Source: Kangiella taiwanensis (GTDB taxonomy: Bacteria; Pseudomonadota; Gammaproteobacteria; Enterobacterales; Kangiellaceae). From it: a DNA stretch of 64,000 nucleotides. Below are positions 18,648-26,768 of the stretch, piece after piece (positions within the stretch are counted from its first letter, which is position 1; each line of letters opens with the position of its first letter). The DNA lies in the NCBI RefSeq assembly GCF_020005165.1, contig NZ_JAHCLT010000001.1:124001-188000 (forward strand), written 5' to 3'. The notes below the pieces were generated by a model, which was not told the origin of the DNA, did not search any database, and worked only from the letters and a program-made list of their open reading frames with translations. The position numbers were made by a program, and so were the translations under genes.

Positions 18648-19997
18648 ATGTTAGAAAAAGTGGTCATAGCCAACCGTGGCGAGATCGCGTTGCGCATATT
18701 GCGAGCCTGTCGTGAACTGGGAATAAAAACTGTTGCCGTTCACTCAACAGCCGATGAAGACTTGATGCACGTTCGTCTTGCCGACGAATCCGTATGTATC
18801 GGCCCTGCGTCAGCTACCGACAGCTACCTCAATATTCCAGCGATTATCTCAGCCGCAGAAATTACCGATGCCGTGGGTATTCACCCGGGTTACGGTTTCT
18901 TAGCTGAAAACGCTGACTTCGCAGAACAAGTCGAAAAAAGCGGGTTCACTTTCATCGGCCCAAGCGCAGAAGTCATTAACCTGATGGGCGACAAGGTTTC
19001 AGCCATTGCCGCCATGAAAAAAGCGGGCGTACCTTGCGTACCAGGCTCTGACGGCCCATTAGGCGATAATGAAAAAGATAACCTCGCGATGGCTAAGCGT
19101 ATCGGCTATCCAGTGATCATTAAAGCTGCCGGCGGCGGCGGTGGTCGTGGTATGCGCGTGGTACACAAAGAGCAAGATTTATTGAAATCTATCTCTTTGA
19201 CTAAGTCAGAAGCAGGCTCGGTTTTCGGGAACGACATGGTGTACATGGAGAAATTCCTAGAAACGCCACGTCACGTCGAAATTCAAGTTTTAGCTGACGG
19301 TCATGGCAACGCAATTCACCTTGGTGAACGTGACTGCTCGATGCAACGACGTCACCAAAAAGTGGTTGAAGAAGCACCAGCACCAGGCATCACTGACCAA
19401 ATGCGTAAGCATATTGGTGAGCGCTGTGTTCAAGCGTGTAAACAGCTCGGCTACCGCGGCGCAGGTACTTTTGAGTTCTTGTATGAAAAAGGCGAGTTCT
19501 ACTTTATCGAAATGAACACTCGTGTTCAGGTAGAGCACCCAGTGTCAGAATTAATTTCTGGCGTTGATATCATCAAAGAACAGCTTCGCATCGCCAGCAA
19601 CCAGCCATTGTCATTCAAGCAAGAAGACATCCAGCTGAAAGGCCATGCCATTGAGTGCCGTATCAACGCAGAAGATCCCGATACCTTCATCCCATCACCA
19701 GGTGTTATCAAGCGTTTCCACGCTCCAGGTGGCCCAGGTATCCGTATCGACTCGCACATTTACGCCTCATACAAGGTACCACCTTACTACGACTCAATGA
19801 TCGGTAAGTTGATCACCTATGGCGAAACACGCGAAGTCGCGATCCAGCGTATGCAAATGGCGCTCGAAGAAATCGTTATTGACGGTATTAAAACCAACAT
19901 ACCGCTACAAAAACGCATTCTAGCCGACGCCAACTTCCAAAAAGGTGGAACCAACATCCACTACTTGGAACGTCAAATGTTTGGTGATAAAGACTAA
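18648..19997 (+). CDS. accC: biotin carboxylase subunit of acetyl-CoA carboxylase
   Basis: AccC carboxylates AccB-bound biotin with ATP and bicarbonate. At 449 residues it has the standard length. It shows [20 protein letters not shown] at the start, [16 protein letters not shown] (about 82-97), the ATP-grasp glycine loop [11 protein letters not shown] (about 162-172) and [14 protein letters not shown] (about 286-299). It ends the aroQ-accB-accC operon, with an intrinsic terminator 20 bases downstream. Confidence 0.99.
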   Translation: MLEKVVIANRGEIALRILRACRELGIKTVAVHSTADEDLMHVRLADESVCIGPASATDSYLNIPAIISAAEITDAVGIHPGYGFLAENADFAEQVEKSGFTFIGPSAEVINLMGDKVSAIAAMKKAGVPCVPGSDGPLGDNEKDNLAMAKRIGYPVIIKAAGGGGGRGMRVVHKEQDLLKSISLTKSEAGSVFGNDMVYMEKFLETPRHVEIQVLADGHGNAIHLGERDCSMQRRHQKVVEEAPAPGITDQMRKHIGERCVQACKQLGYRGAGTFEFLYEKGEFYFIEMNTRVQVEHPVSELISGVDIIKEQLRIASNQPLSFKQEDIQLKGHAIECRINAEDPDTFIPSPGVIKRFHAPGGPGIRIDSHIYASYKVPPYYDSMIGKLITYGETREVAIQRMQMALEEIVIDGIKTNIPLQKRILADANFQKGGTNIHYLERQMFGDKD

Positions 19998-20004
19998 ACG
20001 ACTG

Positions 20005-20310
20005 TTAAAAGTAAGTAAAAAGCCGGCAAATGCCGGCTTTTTTATGATTCACTGTTCGGTTTTCTTTTTTTGACCTTTCTAGCACAGCAATAATAACAGA
20101 TGATAAGAGATAAATAAGCAAGCTATTTGCCGTTATTGTTAGTGCCTCCCCATCCATTACCTTACCAATATAAAGGTTGGTCACCATTGCTGCTAATAAA
20201 AGTAATAGCCAAATCGAATTTTTAATAAAAACAGGCTTTCCTTTGATAAAGGCATATACTTGATAAACAGACAAGCATATAAATAGTATCCCAAGAATAG
20301 TTTCAAACAT
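20005..20310 (-). CDS. small membrane protein, hypothetical (101 residues)
   Basis: I do not recognise a family. Three hydrophobic stretches (about 1-20, 33-50, 60-80) suggest three membrane helices. A short basic tail follows. The last ~15 codons run through the accC terminator hairpin, so the C-terminus is set by terminator DNA and the stop lies just beyond it. The N-terminal part looks like a genuine membrane protein, and AAGGAGATTG just upstream of its start on the minus strand provides a ribosome site. Confidence 0.55.
   Translation of the reverse strand: MFETILGILFICLSVYQVYAFIKGKPVFIKNSIWLLLLLAAMVTNLYIGKVMDGEALTITANSLLIYLLSSVIIAVLERSKKENRTVNHKKAGICRLFTYF
20017..20043 (+). terminator. 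accC intrinsic terminator
   Basis: Arms AAAAAGCCGGCA and TGCCGGCTTTTT flank a two-base loop and a T run follows. It also lies inside the 3' end of the convergent small membrane-protein gene. Confidence 0.9.
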
Positions 20311-20426
20311 TCCTAATCAATCTCCTTATTTTAGGGTTAAAATCCAATTAAGTTTTACCATTGTTTTGATAATAGTGTGTCACTAACTCTATAATAAACC
20401 AACTTTTTCCCTACTTTCCAACAGTA

Positions 20427-21320
20427 ATGGCTTGGATCCAACTTAAATTCGATTACAAACATGCCGATGCCGACACCTTAAGTGACCACTTGATGGAGCT
20501 TGGCGCTCTGGCGGTGACCTTTTTAGATGCAGAGGACAAGCCGATCCTTGAGCCTTTGCCGGGCGAGACGCCTTTGTGGGAACATTTGATCGTGCTAGCG
20601 TTATTTGACGCTGAAACTGATACCTCGATGATGGATAACTTGCTCAAACATAGCGACTTTTATCAGCACTTTGGCGACAGTTATGAGTGGGAAATTATTC
20701 GCGACCAAGATTGGGAACGGAGCTGGATGGATAACTTTAAGCCGATGCAGTTTGGCGAGCGGGTTTGGATTGTGCCGAGTTGGTGCGATGCTCCTGAGCC
20801 TGATGCAGTGAACATCAAGCTCGATCCGGGCTTGGCTTTTGGCACGGGCACTCACCCGACGACCTCTCTTTGCCTTCAGTGGCTTGATAGCGCTGATTTA
20901 ACGGGAAAGACAGTCATCGATTACGGATGCGGCTCAGGTATTCTGGCTATTGCAGCGCTATTGCTAGGCGCCGACAAAGTGTACGCAGTCGATATTGATC
21001 CGCAAGCCATCGAAGCGACTAAGCAGAACCTAGAGCGTAACGCCATTCAAAGCGAACGCCTTGTCCTAGGATTGCCGAACGACGTGGAATTACCACAAGC
21101 TGACATCTTAGTTGCCAACATTTTAGCTGAACCCTTGCGCCAGTTGGCAGAATCTATTGCAAACTCGGTGCAAAGCGGTGGAAATCTGGTATTATCGGGT
21201 CTGCTCGAAAGTCAGGCCGAAGAATTAAAACAGCTTTACAGTCAGTGGTTTACTATGGACCCAGTAGCCAAAGAAGAAGACTGGGCGCGACTTTCTGGCC
21301 AAAAATTAGCGACACCTTAG
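20427..21320 (+). CDS. prmA: ribosomal protein L11 methyltransferase
   Basis: PrmA trimethylates ribosomal protein L11 using SAM. The 297-residue protein begins MAWIQLKFDY. Its N-terminal substrate domain carries DQDWERSWMDNFKP (about 90-103). The methyltransferase domain carries PGLAFGTGTHPTT (about 136-148), the SAM-binding VIDYGCGSGILAIAA (about 164-178) and VANILAEPLRQLA. It heads a short same-strand run with the DUF3426 gene and lies near accC, as in many gammaproteobacteria. Confidence 0.97.
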   Translation: MAWIQLKFDYKHADADTLSDHLMELGALAVTFLDAEDKPILEPLPGETPLWEHLIVLALFDAETDTSMMDNLLKHSDFYQHFGDSYEWEIIRDQDWERSWMDNFKPMQFGERVWIVPSWCDAPEPDAVNIKLDPGLAFGTGTHPTTSLCLQWLDSADLTGKTVIDYGCGSGILAIAALLLGADKVYAVDIDPQAIEATKQNLERNAIQSERLVLGLPNDVELPQADILVANILAEPLRQLAESIANSVQSGGNLVLSGLLESQAEELKQLYSQWFTMDPVAKEEDWARLSGQKLATP

Positions 21321-21366
21321 ACAATAATAACCTTCTGCCTTTGGCTTGATGATTGAATAACGCATT

Positions 21367-22134
21367 ATGAGTGAAACCTTTTTAACCAACTGTCCCCACT
21401 GTAAATCAGTGTTTAAACTGCGTAAGGAGCACCTTGAAGTTGCTTCGGGGCACGTCCGTTGTGGTAACTGTCACTCATTATTCCTCGCCACCGACTCGCT
21501 GGTGTCTCTTGATAAAGAAAGCCAAAAAGCTCAGATGTCCGAGTCGGTTGAAGAAGCGGAAGAGAAAATTGTCTCGCAATCGATTCCAGAGCTGACGGAA
21601 ATTGACAAGTCTGAACATTATCAACTTGCAGTTGATGAAACAGAAACCGCTCACTCCAAATCTTTTAGCTTTAAGTGGCTATTTTACGGGGTAGCCAGTC
21701 TAATTTTGCTCTACTTGGCATTTTGGTTCTTATATTTATGGCCCAATAAAGCCACTTTGGCTCAAGACACCAGCTGGCGTCCCGTTTATCAATTCTCATG
21801 TTCTGTCTTCGGTTGCCAACTAGCTCCCCGCCAGGACATTGAGCAGTATCGAGTTAATGCTATTGAGGTCAACACCACCCGTAATGGACAGCAAGAAGTC
21901 AGCATGGTGCTTAAAAATGTCGCTAACTTCGCGCAACCCTACCCTAAAGTGCGCGTCATTCTAAGTGACATCAAAGGTAACCAGTATCCCAGCCCAACCT
22001 ATAAGCCTCAGCACTACTTGCCTGAGGTCAATCACAATGATCTGATAAAACCTAATCAGTCGGTACACATTGCGTTCACCTTTACCAATGAAATCAGTGA
22101 TTACAGCGGGTATCAGGTCGAGTTAGTGAAATAG
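21367..22134 (+). CDS. zinc-ribbon and DUF3426-domain membrane protein
   Basis: The 255-residue protein starts with an MJ0042-type zinc ribbon (TNCPHCKSVFKL and VRCGNCHSLF: two CxxC pairs, residues about 8-37). A charged linker follows, then one membrane helix (about 106-126) and a C-terminal DUF3426 domain (about 140-255). The ribbon should be cytoplasmic and DUF3426 periplasmic. Proteins of this design are common between prmA and dusB-fis in gammaproteobacteria; no function is established. Confidence 0.88.
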   Translation: MSETFLTNCPHCKSVFKLRKEHLEVASGHVRCGNCHSLFLATDSLVSLDKESQKAQMSESVEEAEEKIVSQSIPELTEIDKSEHYQLAVDETETAHSKSFSFKWLFYGVASLILLYLAFWFLYLWPNKATLAQDTSWRPVYQFSCSVFGCQLAPRQDIEQYRVNAIEVNTTRNGQQEVSMVLKNVANFAQPYPKVRVILSDIKGNQYPSPTYKPQHYLPEVNHNDLIKPNQSVHIAFTFTNEISDYSGYQVELVK

Positions 22135-22211
22135 GCCACAAACAATCAGTGCTTTAGTTATAGCTGCTCAATTGTCAAGCAAAATATTGTTGGTTTTTTA
22201 AACAATTTCCG

Positions 22212-22240
22212 TTCAAAAGCACTTTAAAAAAGTGTATGAT
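22212..22240 (+). promoter_or_regulatory. probable promoter of dusB-fis
   Basis: TTCAAA (22212), a 17-base spacer and TATGAT (22235) form a sigma70-type promoter. The following bases CGGCGACC are GC-rich, a discriminator type that makes promoters sensitive to ppGpp, as known for E. coli fis. The leader to dusB is about 120 bases. Confidence 0.55.
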
Positions 22241-22365
22241 CGGCGACCTTAATTTGAACCTACAGCCCTATTCTCAGACATTAGGCGTATTTTTATAATT
22301 GCCTCGTGTAGAGAGCTTATGTCTCACGAAACTGGGTAACGTAATCGGGTGAAATAACCACAATC

Positions 22366-23346
22366 ATGCGAATTGCTCAATACGAACTCGACAACCCTCT
22401 GATTCTCGCGCCGATGGCGGGAGTGACGGATCGTCCGTTTCGTTTGTTGTGCAAAGAGCTTGGCGCTGGCATGACGGTATCAGAAATGATCGCGTCGAAC
22501 CCTAAGCTGTGGAATACCAAGAAAAGCCTGATGCGCAGTGATCATACAGGCGAGCCTGGTATTCGTTCGGTTCAAATAGCTGGTGCAGAACCTGAGATGA
22601 TGGCGCAGGCCGCCAAGCATAACGTTGATAATGGTGCTGAAGTCATTGATATCAACATGGGTTGCCCGGCGAAGAAAGTTTGTAAGAAAGCTGCTGGTTC
22701 AGCACTACTGCAACATCCTGACCTCGTCGAAGATATCGTCAAGGCCGTGGTTGGTGCGGTGGATGTGCCAGTAACATTAAAAATAAGAACAGGTTGGAAT
22801 CCTGACAATCGCAATGGTGTCGATATTGCGAAAATTGCACAGGACAATGGCATCCAAGCCTTGGCAGTGCACGGCAGAACCCGAGCGTGTAAGTTTCAAG
22901 GATTTGCCGAATACGACACGATTGCAGCAATCAAACAGGCGGTTGAAATTCCTGTGATTGCGAATGGTGATATCACCAATCCTGAGAAGGCGAAGTTTGT
23001 ACTTGAGCATACGGGTGCAGACGCATTGATGATTGGTCGAGGGGCGCAGGGGAACCCCTGGATATTCCGCGAAATTTGGCACTATTTGCAGACGGGGGAG
23101 CTTTTAGCACCACCAAGCATTGAAGAAGTTCGCGACGTGATGGTTCGTCACGTTAAAGGGCTTCATCAATTTTACGGTGAGGTTATGGGTCCCAAAATTG
23201 CTCGAAAGCATGTCACTTGGTACCTACAAGAACAGGCTGACAGCAAAGAATTCCGCAGCACTTTCAATCGTATTGATGAAGGCGCCGAGCAAATAGACGT
23301 TTTAAACCTTTATTTTGAACAAAAGCAACAGGCTAAAGCAGCATGA
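22366..23346 (+). CDS. dusB: tRNA-dihydrouridine synthase B
   Basis: DusB reduces uridine to dihydrouridine in tRNA using FMN. The 326-residue protein has the TIM-barrel start PLILAPMAGVTDRPFR (about 10-25), the catalytic-cysteine segment INMGCPAKKVCKKAAG (about 95-110), AVHGRTR and the FMN phosphate region IGRGAQGNPWIF (about 224-235). Its stop overlaps the fis start by four bases (ATGA), so the two are co-transcribed and probably translationally coupled. Confidence 0.98.
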   Translation: MRIAQYELDNPLILAPMAGVTDRPFRLLCKELGAGMTVSEMIASNPKLWNTKKSLMRSDHTGEPGIRSVQIAGAEPEMMAQAAKHNVDNGAEVIDINMGCPAKKVCKKAAGSALLQHPDLVEDIVKAVVGAVDVPVTLKIRTGWNPDNRNGVDIAKIAQDNGIQALAVHGRTRACKFQGFAEYDTIAAIKQAVEIPVIANGDITNPEKAKFVLEHTGADALMIGRGAQGNPWIFREIWHYLQTGELLAPPSIEEVRDVMVRHVKGLHQFYGEVMGPKIARKHVTWYLQEQADSKEFRSTFNRIDEGAEQIDVLNLYFEQKQQAKAA

Positions 23347-23654
23347 CAATTTTTGATACGACAATTAACAACCAAACAGCGTCTCTAAATCAAGGAACGA
23401 CTAGCGACTCTACAAGCTTTCAATCTAACCCAACCTTGCGTGAGCACGTTGCCATTTCAATGCAACAATACCTCAAGCAAATGCAAGGTCAGCCATTGAG
23501 CGATGTTTATGACTTGGTGTTAACTCAAGTTGAGGAACCTCTTCTGCGTGCCATCATGGAACACACTCGTAACAACCAAACTAAAGCAGCGAAAGTCCTA
23601 GGTCTAAACCGTGGCACGCTACGCAAAAAGTTAAAACGTTACAACCTACTGTAA
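23343..23654 (+). CDS. fis: Fis nucleoid-associated DNA-binding protein
   Basis: Fis bends DNA and controls rRNA, supercoiling and recombination genes. The 103-residue protein has a beta-hairpin/helix N-terminal region and the conserved C-terminal helix-turn-helix (NNQTKAAKVLGLNRGTLRKK, about 78-97), ending KRYNLL. It overlaps dusB by four bases. The GC-rich discriminator of the upstream promoter hints at growth-rate control. Confidence 0.98.
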   Translation: MTIFDTTINNQTASLNQGTTSDSTSFQSNPTLREHVAISMQQYLKQMQGQPLSDVYDLVLTQVEEPLLRAIMEHTRNNQTKAAKVLGLNRGTLRKKLKRYNLL

Positions 23655-23670
23655 AATCTACCAATTAAAA

Positions 23671-23700
23671 TAGGGGTCTTTGATAGGGCCCCTACTTTTT
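23671..23700 (+). terminator. terminator or attenuator between fis and purH
   Basis: Arms TAGGGG and CCCCTA with a loop of about 12 bases are followed by CTTTTT. It lies 16 bases after the fis stop and just before the purH ribosome site AAGGAG. Confidence 0.7.
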
Positions 23701-23713
23701 AAGGAGCTACAAC

Positions 23714-25279
23714 ATGTCAAACTATCGTCCGGTGAAACGCGCCCTGATCAGCGTTTCTGATAAAACTGGAGTAGTTGAATTCGCCAAAACTCTTGCTAGT
23801 AAGGGTGTTGAAATCCTTTCAACAGGCGGTACTGCAAAACTATTACGCGACAACGATATTACAGTAACCGACGTTGCTGATTACACGGGCTTTCCAGAGA
23901 TGATGGATGGCCGCGTGAAAACCTTACACCCTAAAGTTCATGGCGCCATCTTAGGCCGTCGTGGTATGGATGATAAGGTCATGGAAGAACACGGCATTAT
24001 CGGTATCGATATGGTCGTGGTGAATCTATACCCTTTCGAAAGCACCATTGCGAAAAGCGACTCAACGCTAGAAGACGCTATCGAGAACATCGACATCGGC
24101 GGACCAACCATGGTGCGTTCTGCTGCTAAAAACCACCAAGATGTCACTATCGTCGTTGAAAATGAAGATTTTGACTTGGTGGCAGCTCAAATCGAAGAAA
24201 AAGGCGCGGTCAATAAAGAGACTCGCTTCCGTTTGGCAGCAAAAGCTTTTGCTCACACGGCTCGTTATGACGCAGCTATTTCGAACTATCTTGGTGTACA
24301 AGCTGCTGAAGATAGTAGCGATTTCCCGCCGACCTATTCTGTGCAATTCAAAAAAGCGCAAGACATGCGTTACGGCGAGAACCCACATCAAAACTCAGCG
24401 TTTTATGTGGAGCATGATCCTAAAGAAGCCAGCGTTTCAACGGCGAAGCAACTTCAAGGAAAAGCTTTATCGTATAACAACATTGCCGACACCGATGCGG
24501 CACTTGAGTGCGTCAAAAGCTTTGAAGAACCAGCTTGTGTCATCGTTAAGCACGCCAATCCTTGTGGCGTCGCTATCGCAGACACTATCGGCCAAGCGTA
24601 TGACTTAGCTTTCGCCACTGACCCAACCTCTGCGTTTGGCGGAATCATTGCTTTCAACCGCGAATTAGACGCTGAAACAGCAAAAGCGATTGTTGATCGC
24701 CAATTTGTGGAAGTCATTATTGCGCCAAGCATTAACGACGCAGCCAAAACGGTTGTTGCTGAGAAAAAGAACGTTCGCTTATTAGAGTGCGGTCAATGGG
24801 ACCAAGCAGTTCCTTCTTACGACTATAAACGCGTTAACGGCGGCCTACTGATTCAAGACCGCGATTTAGGCATGGTGTTTGAAGACGATCTGCGTATCGT
24901 TACCAAGCGTCAGCCGACTCAAGAAGAGATGCGTGACCTGTTGTTCAGCTGGAAAGTTGCCAAATTTGTAAAGTCGAACGCTATCGTTTACTGCAAGAAC
25001 GGCCAAACTATTGGCGTTGGTGCAGGCCAAATGAGTCGTGTATACAGTGCTAAAATCGCTGGCATCAAAGCTGCAGACGAAAACTTAGAAGTCCGTGGTT
25101 CAGTCATGTCATCAGACGCATTTTTCCCGTTCCGTGACGGTATTGATGCCGCTGCAGAAGCGGGTATCACCGCTGTCATTCAGCCAGGCGGCTCAATTCG
25201 TGATGACGAAGTGATTGAAGCAGCGAATGAAAACGATATGGCCATGGTCTTCACAGGCATGCGTCATTTCCGTCATTAA
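23714..25279 (+). CDS. purH: bifunctional AICAR transformylase / IMP cyclohydrolase
   Basis: PurH performs the last two steps of IMP synthesis. The 521-residue protein has an N-terminal MGS-like cyclohydrolase domain ([33 protein letters not shown], about 60-77) and a C-terminal transformylase domain ([14 protein letters not shown], about 220; KHANPCGVA, about 277; [12 protein letters not shown], about 466). A strong AAGGAG precedes the start. purD follows 17 bases later in the same operon. Confidence 0.99.
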   Translation: MSNYRPVKRALISVSDKTGVVEFAKTLASKGVEILSTGGTAKLLRDNDITVTDVADYTGFPEMMDGRVKTLHPKVHGAILGRRGMDDKVMEEHGIIGIDMVVVNLYPFESTIAKSDSTLEDAIENIDIGGPTMVRSAAKNHQDVTIVVENEDFDLVAAQIEEKGAVNKETRFRLAAKAFAHTARYDAAISNYLGVQAAEDSSDFPPTYSVQFKKAQDMRYGENPHQNSAFYVEHDPKEASVSTAKQLQGKALSYNNIADTDAALECVKSFEEPACVIVKHANPCGVAIADTIGQAYDLAFATDPTSAFGGIIAFNRELDAETAKAIVDRQFVEVIIAPSINDAAKTVVAEKKNVRLLECGQWDQAVPSYDYKRVNGGLLIQDRDLGMVFEDDLRIVTKRQPTQEEMRDLLFSWKVAKFVKSNAIVYCKNGQTIGVGAGQMSRVYSAKIAGIKAADENLEVRGSVMSSDAFFPFRDGIDAAAEAGITAVIQPGGSIRDDEVIEAANENDMAMVFTGMRHFRH

Positions 25280-25296
25280 TCGGTAAGGAATTCGAT

Positions 25297-26586
25297 ATGA
25301 ACGTATTAATTATCGGTAACGGTGGTCGTGAACACGCTTTGGCGTGGAAGGCCGCTCAGTCAGATAATGTGTCTAAAGTATTTGTTGCCCCAGGTAACGC
25401 TGGTACAGCGCTTGAAGCAAAAGTTGAAAACGTAGCGATTGGCGTCGAAGCCATCGACGAGTTGGTTGCTTTTGCCAAAGACAATAACGTCGAGCTGACC
25501 ATCGTTGGCCCAGAAGCACCGCTGGTCATTGGCGTCGTCGACTCTTTTAAAAATGCTGGCTTAAAGTGCTTTGGCCCAACCAAAGGCGCAGCACAACTGG
25601 AAGGCTCGAAAGCTTTCACCAAAGACTTCTTAGCACGCCATAAGATCCCAACGGCAGCTTATCAAAACTTCACGGAAATCGAGCCCGCTAAGGCTTACGT
25701 CCGCGAAATGGGTACGCCAATCGTGATTAAAGCTGACGGCTTAGCCGCTGGTAAAGGTGTGATCATCGCCCAAACTGAAGTAGAAGCCGACGCTGCGATT
25801 GATGACATGCTAGCAGGTAACAAGTTTGGTGATGCTGGTCATCGTGTGGTGATTGAAGAGTTCTTACAAGGTGAAGAAGCCAGTTTTATCGTGATGGTCG
25901 ATGGCAAAAACATCTTGCCACTCGCTTCATCACAAGATCACAAAGCTCGCGACAACGGAGACAAAGGTCCGAACACCGGTGGCATGGGTGCATATTCTCC
26001 AGCGCCAGTGGTCACGGCTGAGATGCATGACCGCATCATGGAGCAAGTGATTGTGCCAACTGTTGAAGGTATGGCTGCTGAAGGTCACCCGTACACAGGC
26101 TTCCTTTATGCTGGCGTCATGATCGACTCTGACGGTGTGCCTAAAGTACTTGAATACAACTGTCGCTTCGGTGATCCAGAAACGCAGCCGATTATGAGCC
26201 GTCTAAACTCAGATTTGGTTGAGCTTTGCCTGACAGCGATTGATGGCAAATTGGATACCACTACAGCGGACTGGGATCCTCGCGCAGCTATTGGTGTGGT
26301 AATGGCTGCTGGCGGTTACCCTGAGAGCTATCCGAAAGGTGATGTTATTTCTGGACTCGATGCAGTCAATGATATCAGTACTATTGGCAAGGTTTTCCAC
26401 GCAGGTACCTCAGAAAAAGATGGTAATATCGTCACTAGCGGTGGACGTGTGCTATGTGTTGTTGCACTAGGTGATAGCGTGACTGAAGCACAAGCAAAAG
26501 CCTACCAAGCAGTTGATAAAATCACTTGGGACAAAGTGTATTATCGTACTGACATTGGTCACCGAGCCATTGCTCGTGAACAATAA
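25297..26586 (+). CDS. purD: phosphoribosylamine-glycine ligase
   Basis: PurD joins glycine to phosphoribosylamine with ATP in purine synthesis. The 429-residue ATP-grasp protein starts MNVLIIGNGGREHALAWK, has VIKADGLAAGKGV (about 144-156), GGMGAYSPAP (about 228) and CRFGDPETQP (about 289). It is the second gene of purH-purD and ends at an intrinsic terminator. Confidence 0.99.
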   Translation: MNVLIIGNGGREHALAWKAAQSDNVSKVFVAPGNAGTALEAKVENVAIGVEAIDELVAFAKDNNVELTIVGPEAPLVIGVVDSFKNAGLKCFGPTKGAAQLEGSKAFTKDFLARHKIPTAAYQNFTEIEPAKAYVREMGTPIVIKADGLAAGKGVIIAQTEVEADAAIDDMLAGNKFGDAGHRVVIEEFLQGEEASFIVMVDGKNILPLASSQDHKARDNGDKGPNTGGMGAYSPAPVVTAEMHDRIMEQVIVPTVEGMAAEGHPYTGFLYAGVMIDSDGVPKVLEYNCRFGDPETQPIMSRLNSDLVELCLTAIDGKLDTTTADWDPRAAIGVVMAAGGYPESYPKGDVISGLDAVNDISTIGKVFHAGTSEKDGNIVTSGGRVLCVVALGDSVTEAQAKAYQAVDKITWDKVYYRTDIGHRAIAREQ

Positions 26587-26603
26587 AACTCTATGAGTTG
26601 ACT

Positions 26604-26626
26604 AAAGGCGCTTCGGCGCCTTTTTT
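26604..26626 (+). terminator. purD intrinsic terminator
   Basis: Arms AAAGGCGC and GCGCCTTT with a TTCG loop, followed by T residues. Confidence 0.93.
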
Positions 26627-26768
26627 ATTATCTATTACTAACATGTAGCACATAGGCTCGATTTCTTGAAACGATTCATTACAGATTCAGTCTAACCCGC
26701 TAGACTGGTCATGTTACACTGACTAGACAAAACAGGCCGTGCAATAACAAGGACTTACAGGTTTTAGA

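Noticed and set aside
24141-24608. 155-codon plus-strand frame inside purH
   Set aside because: It overlaps the conserved purH frame completely and has no family features.
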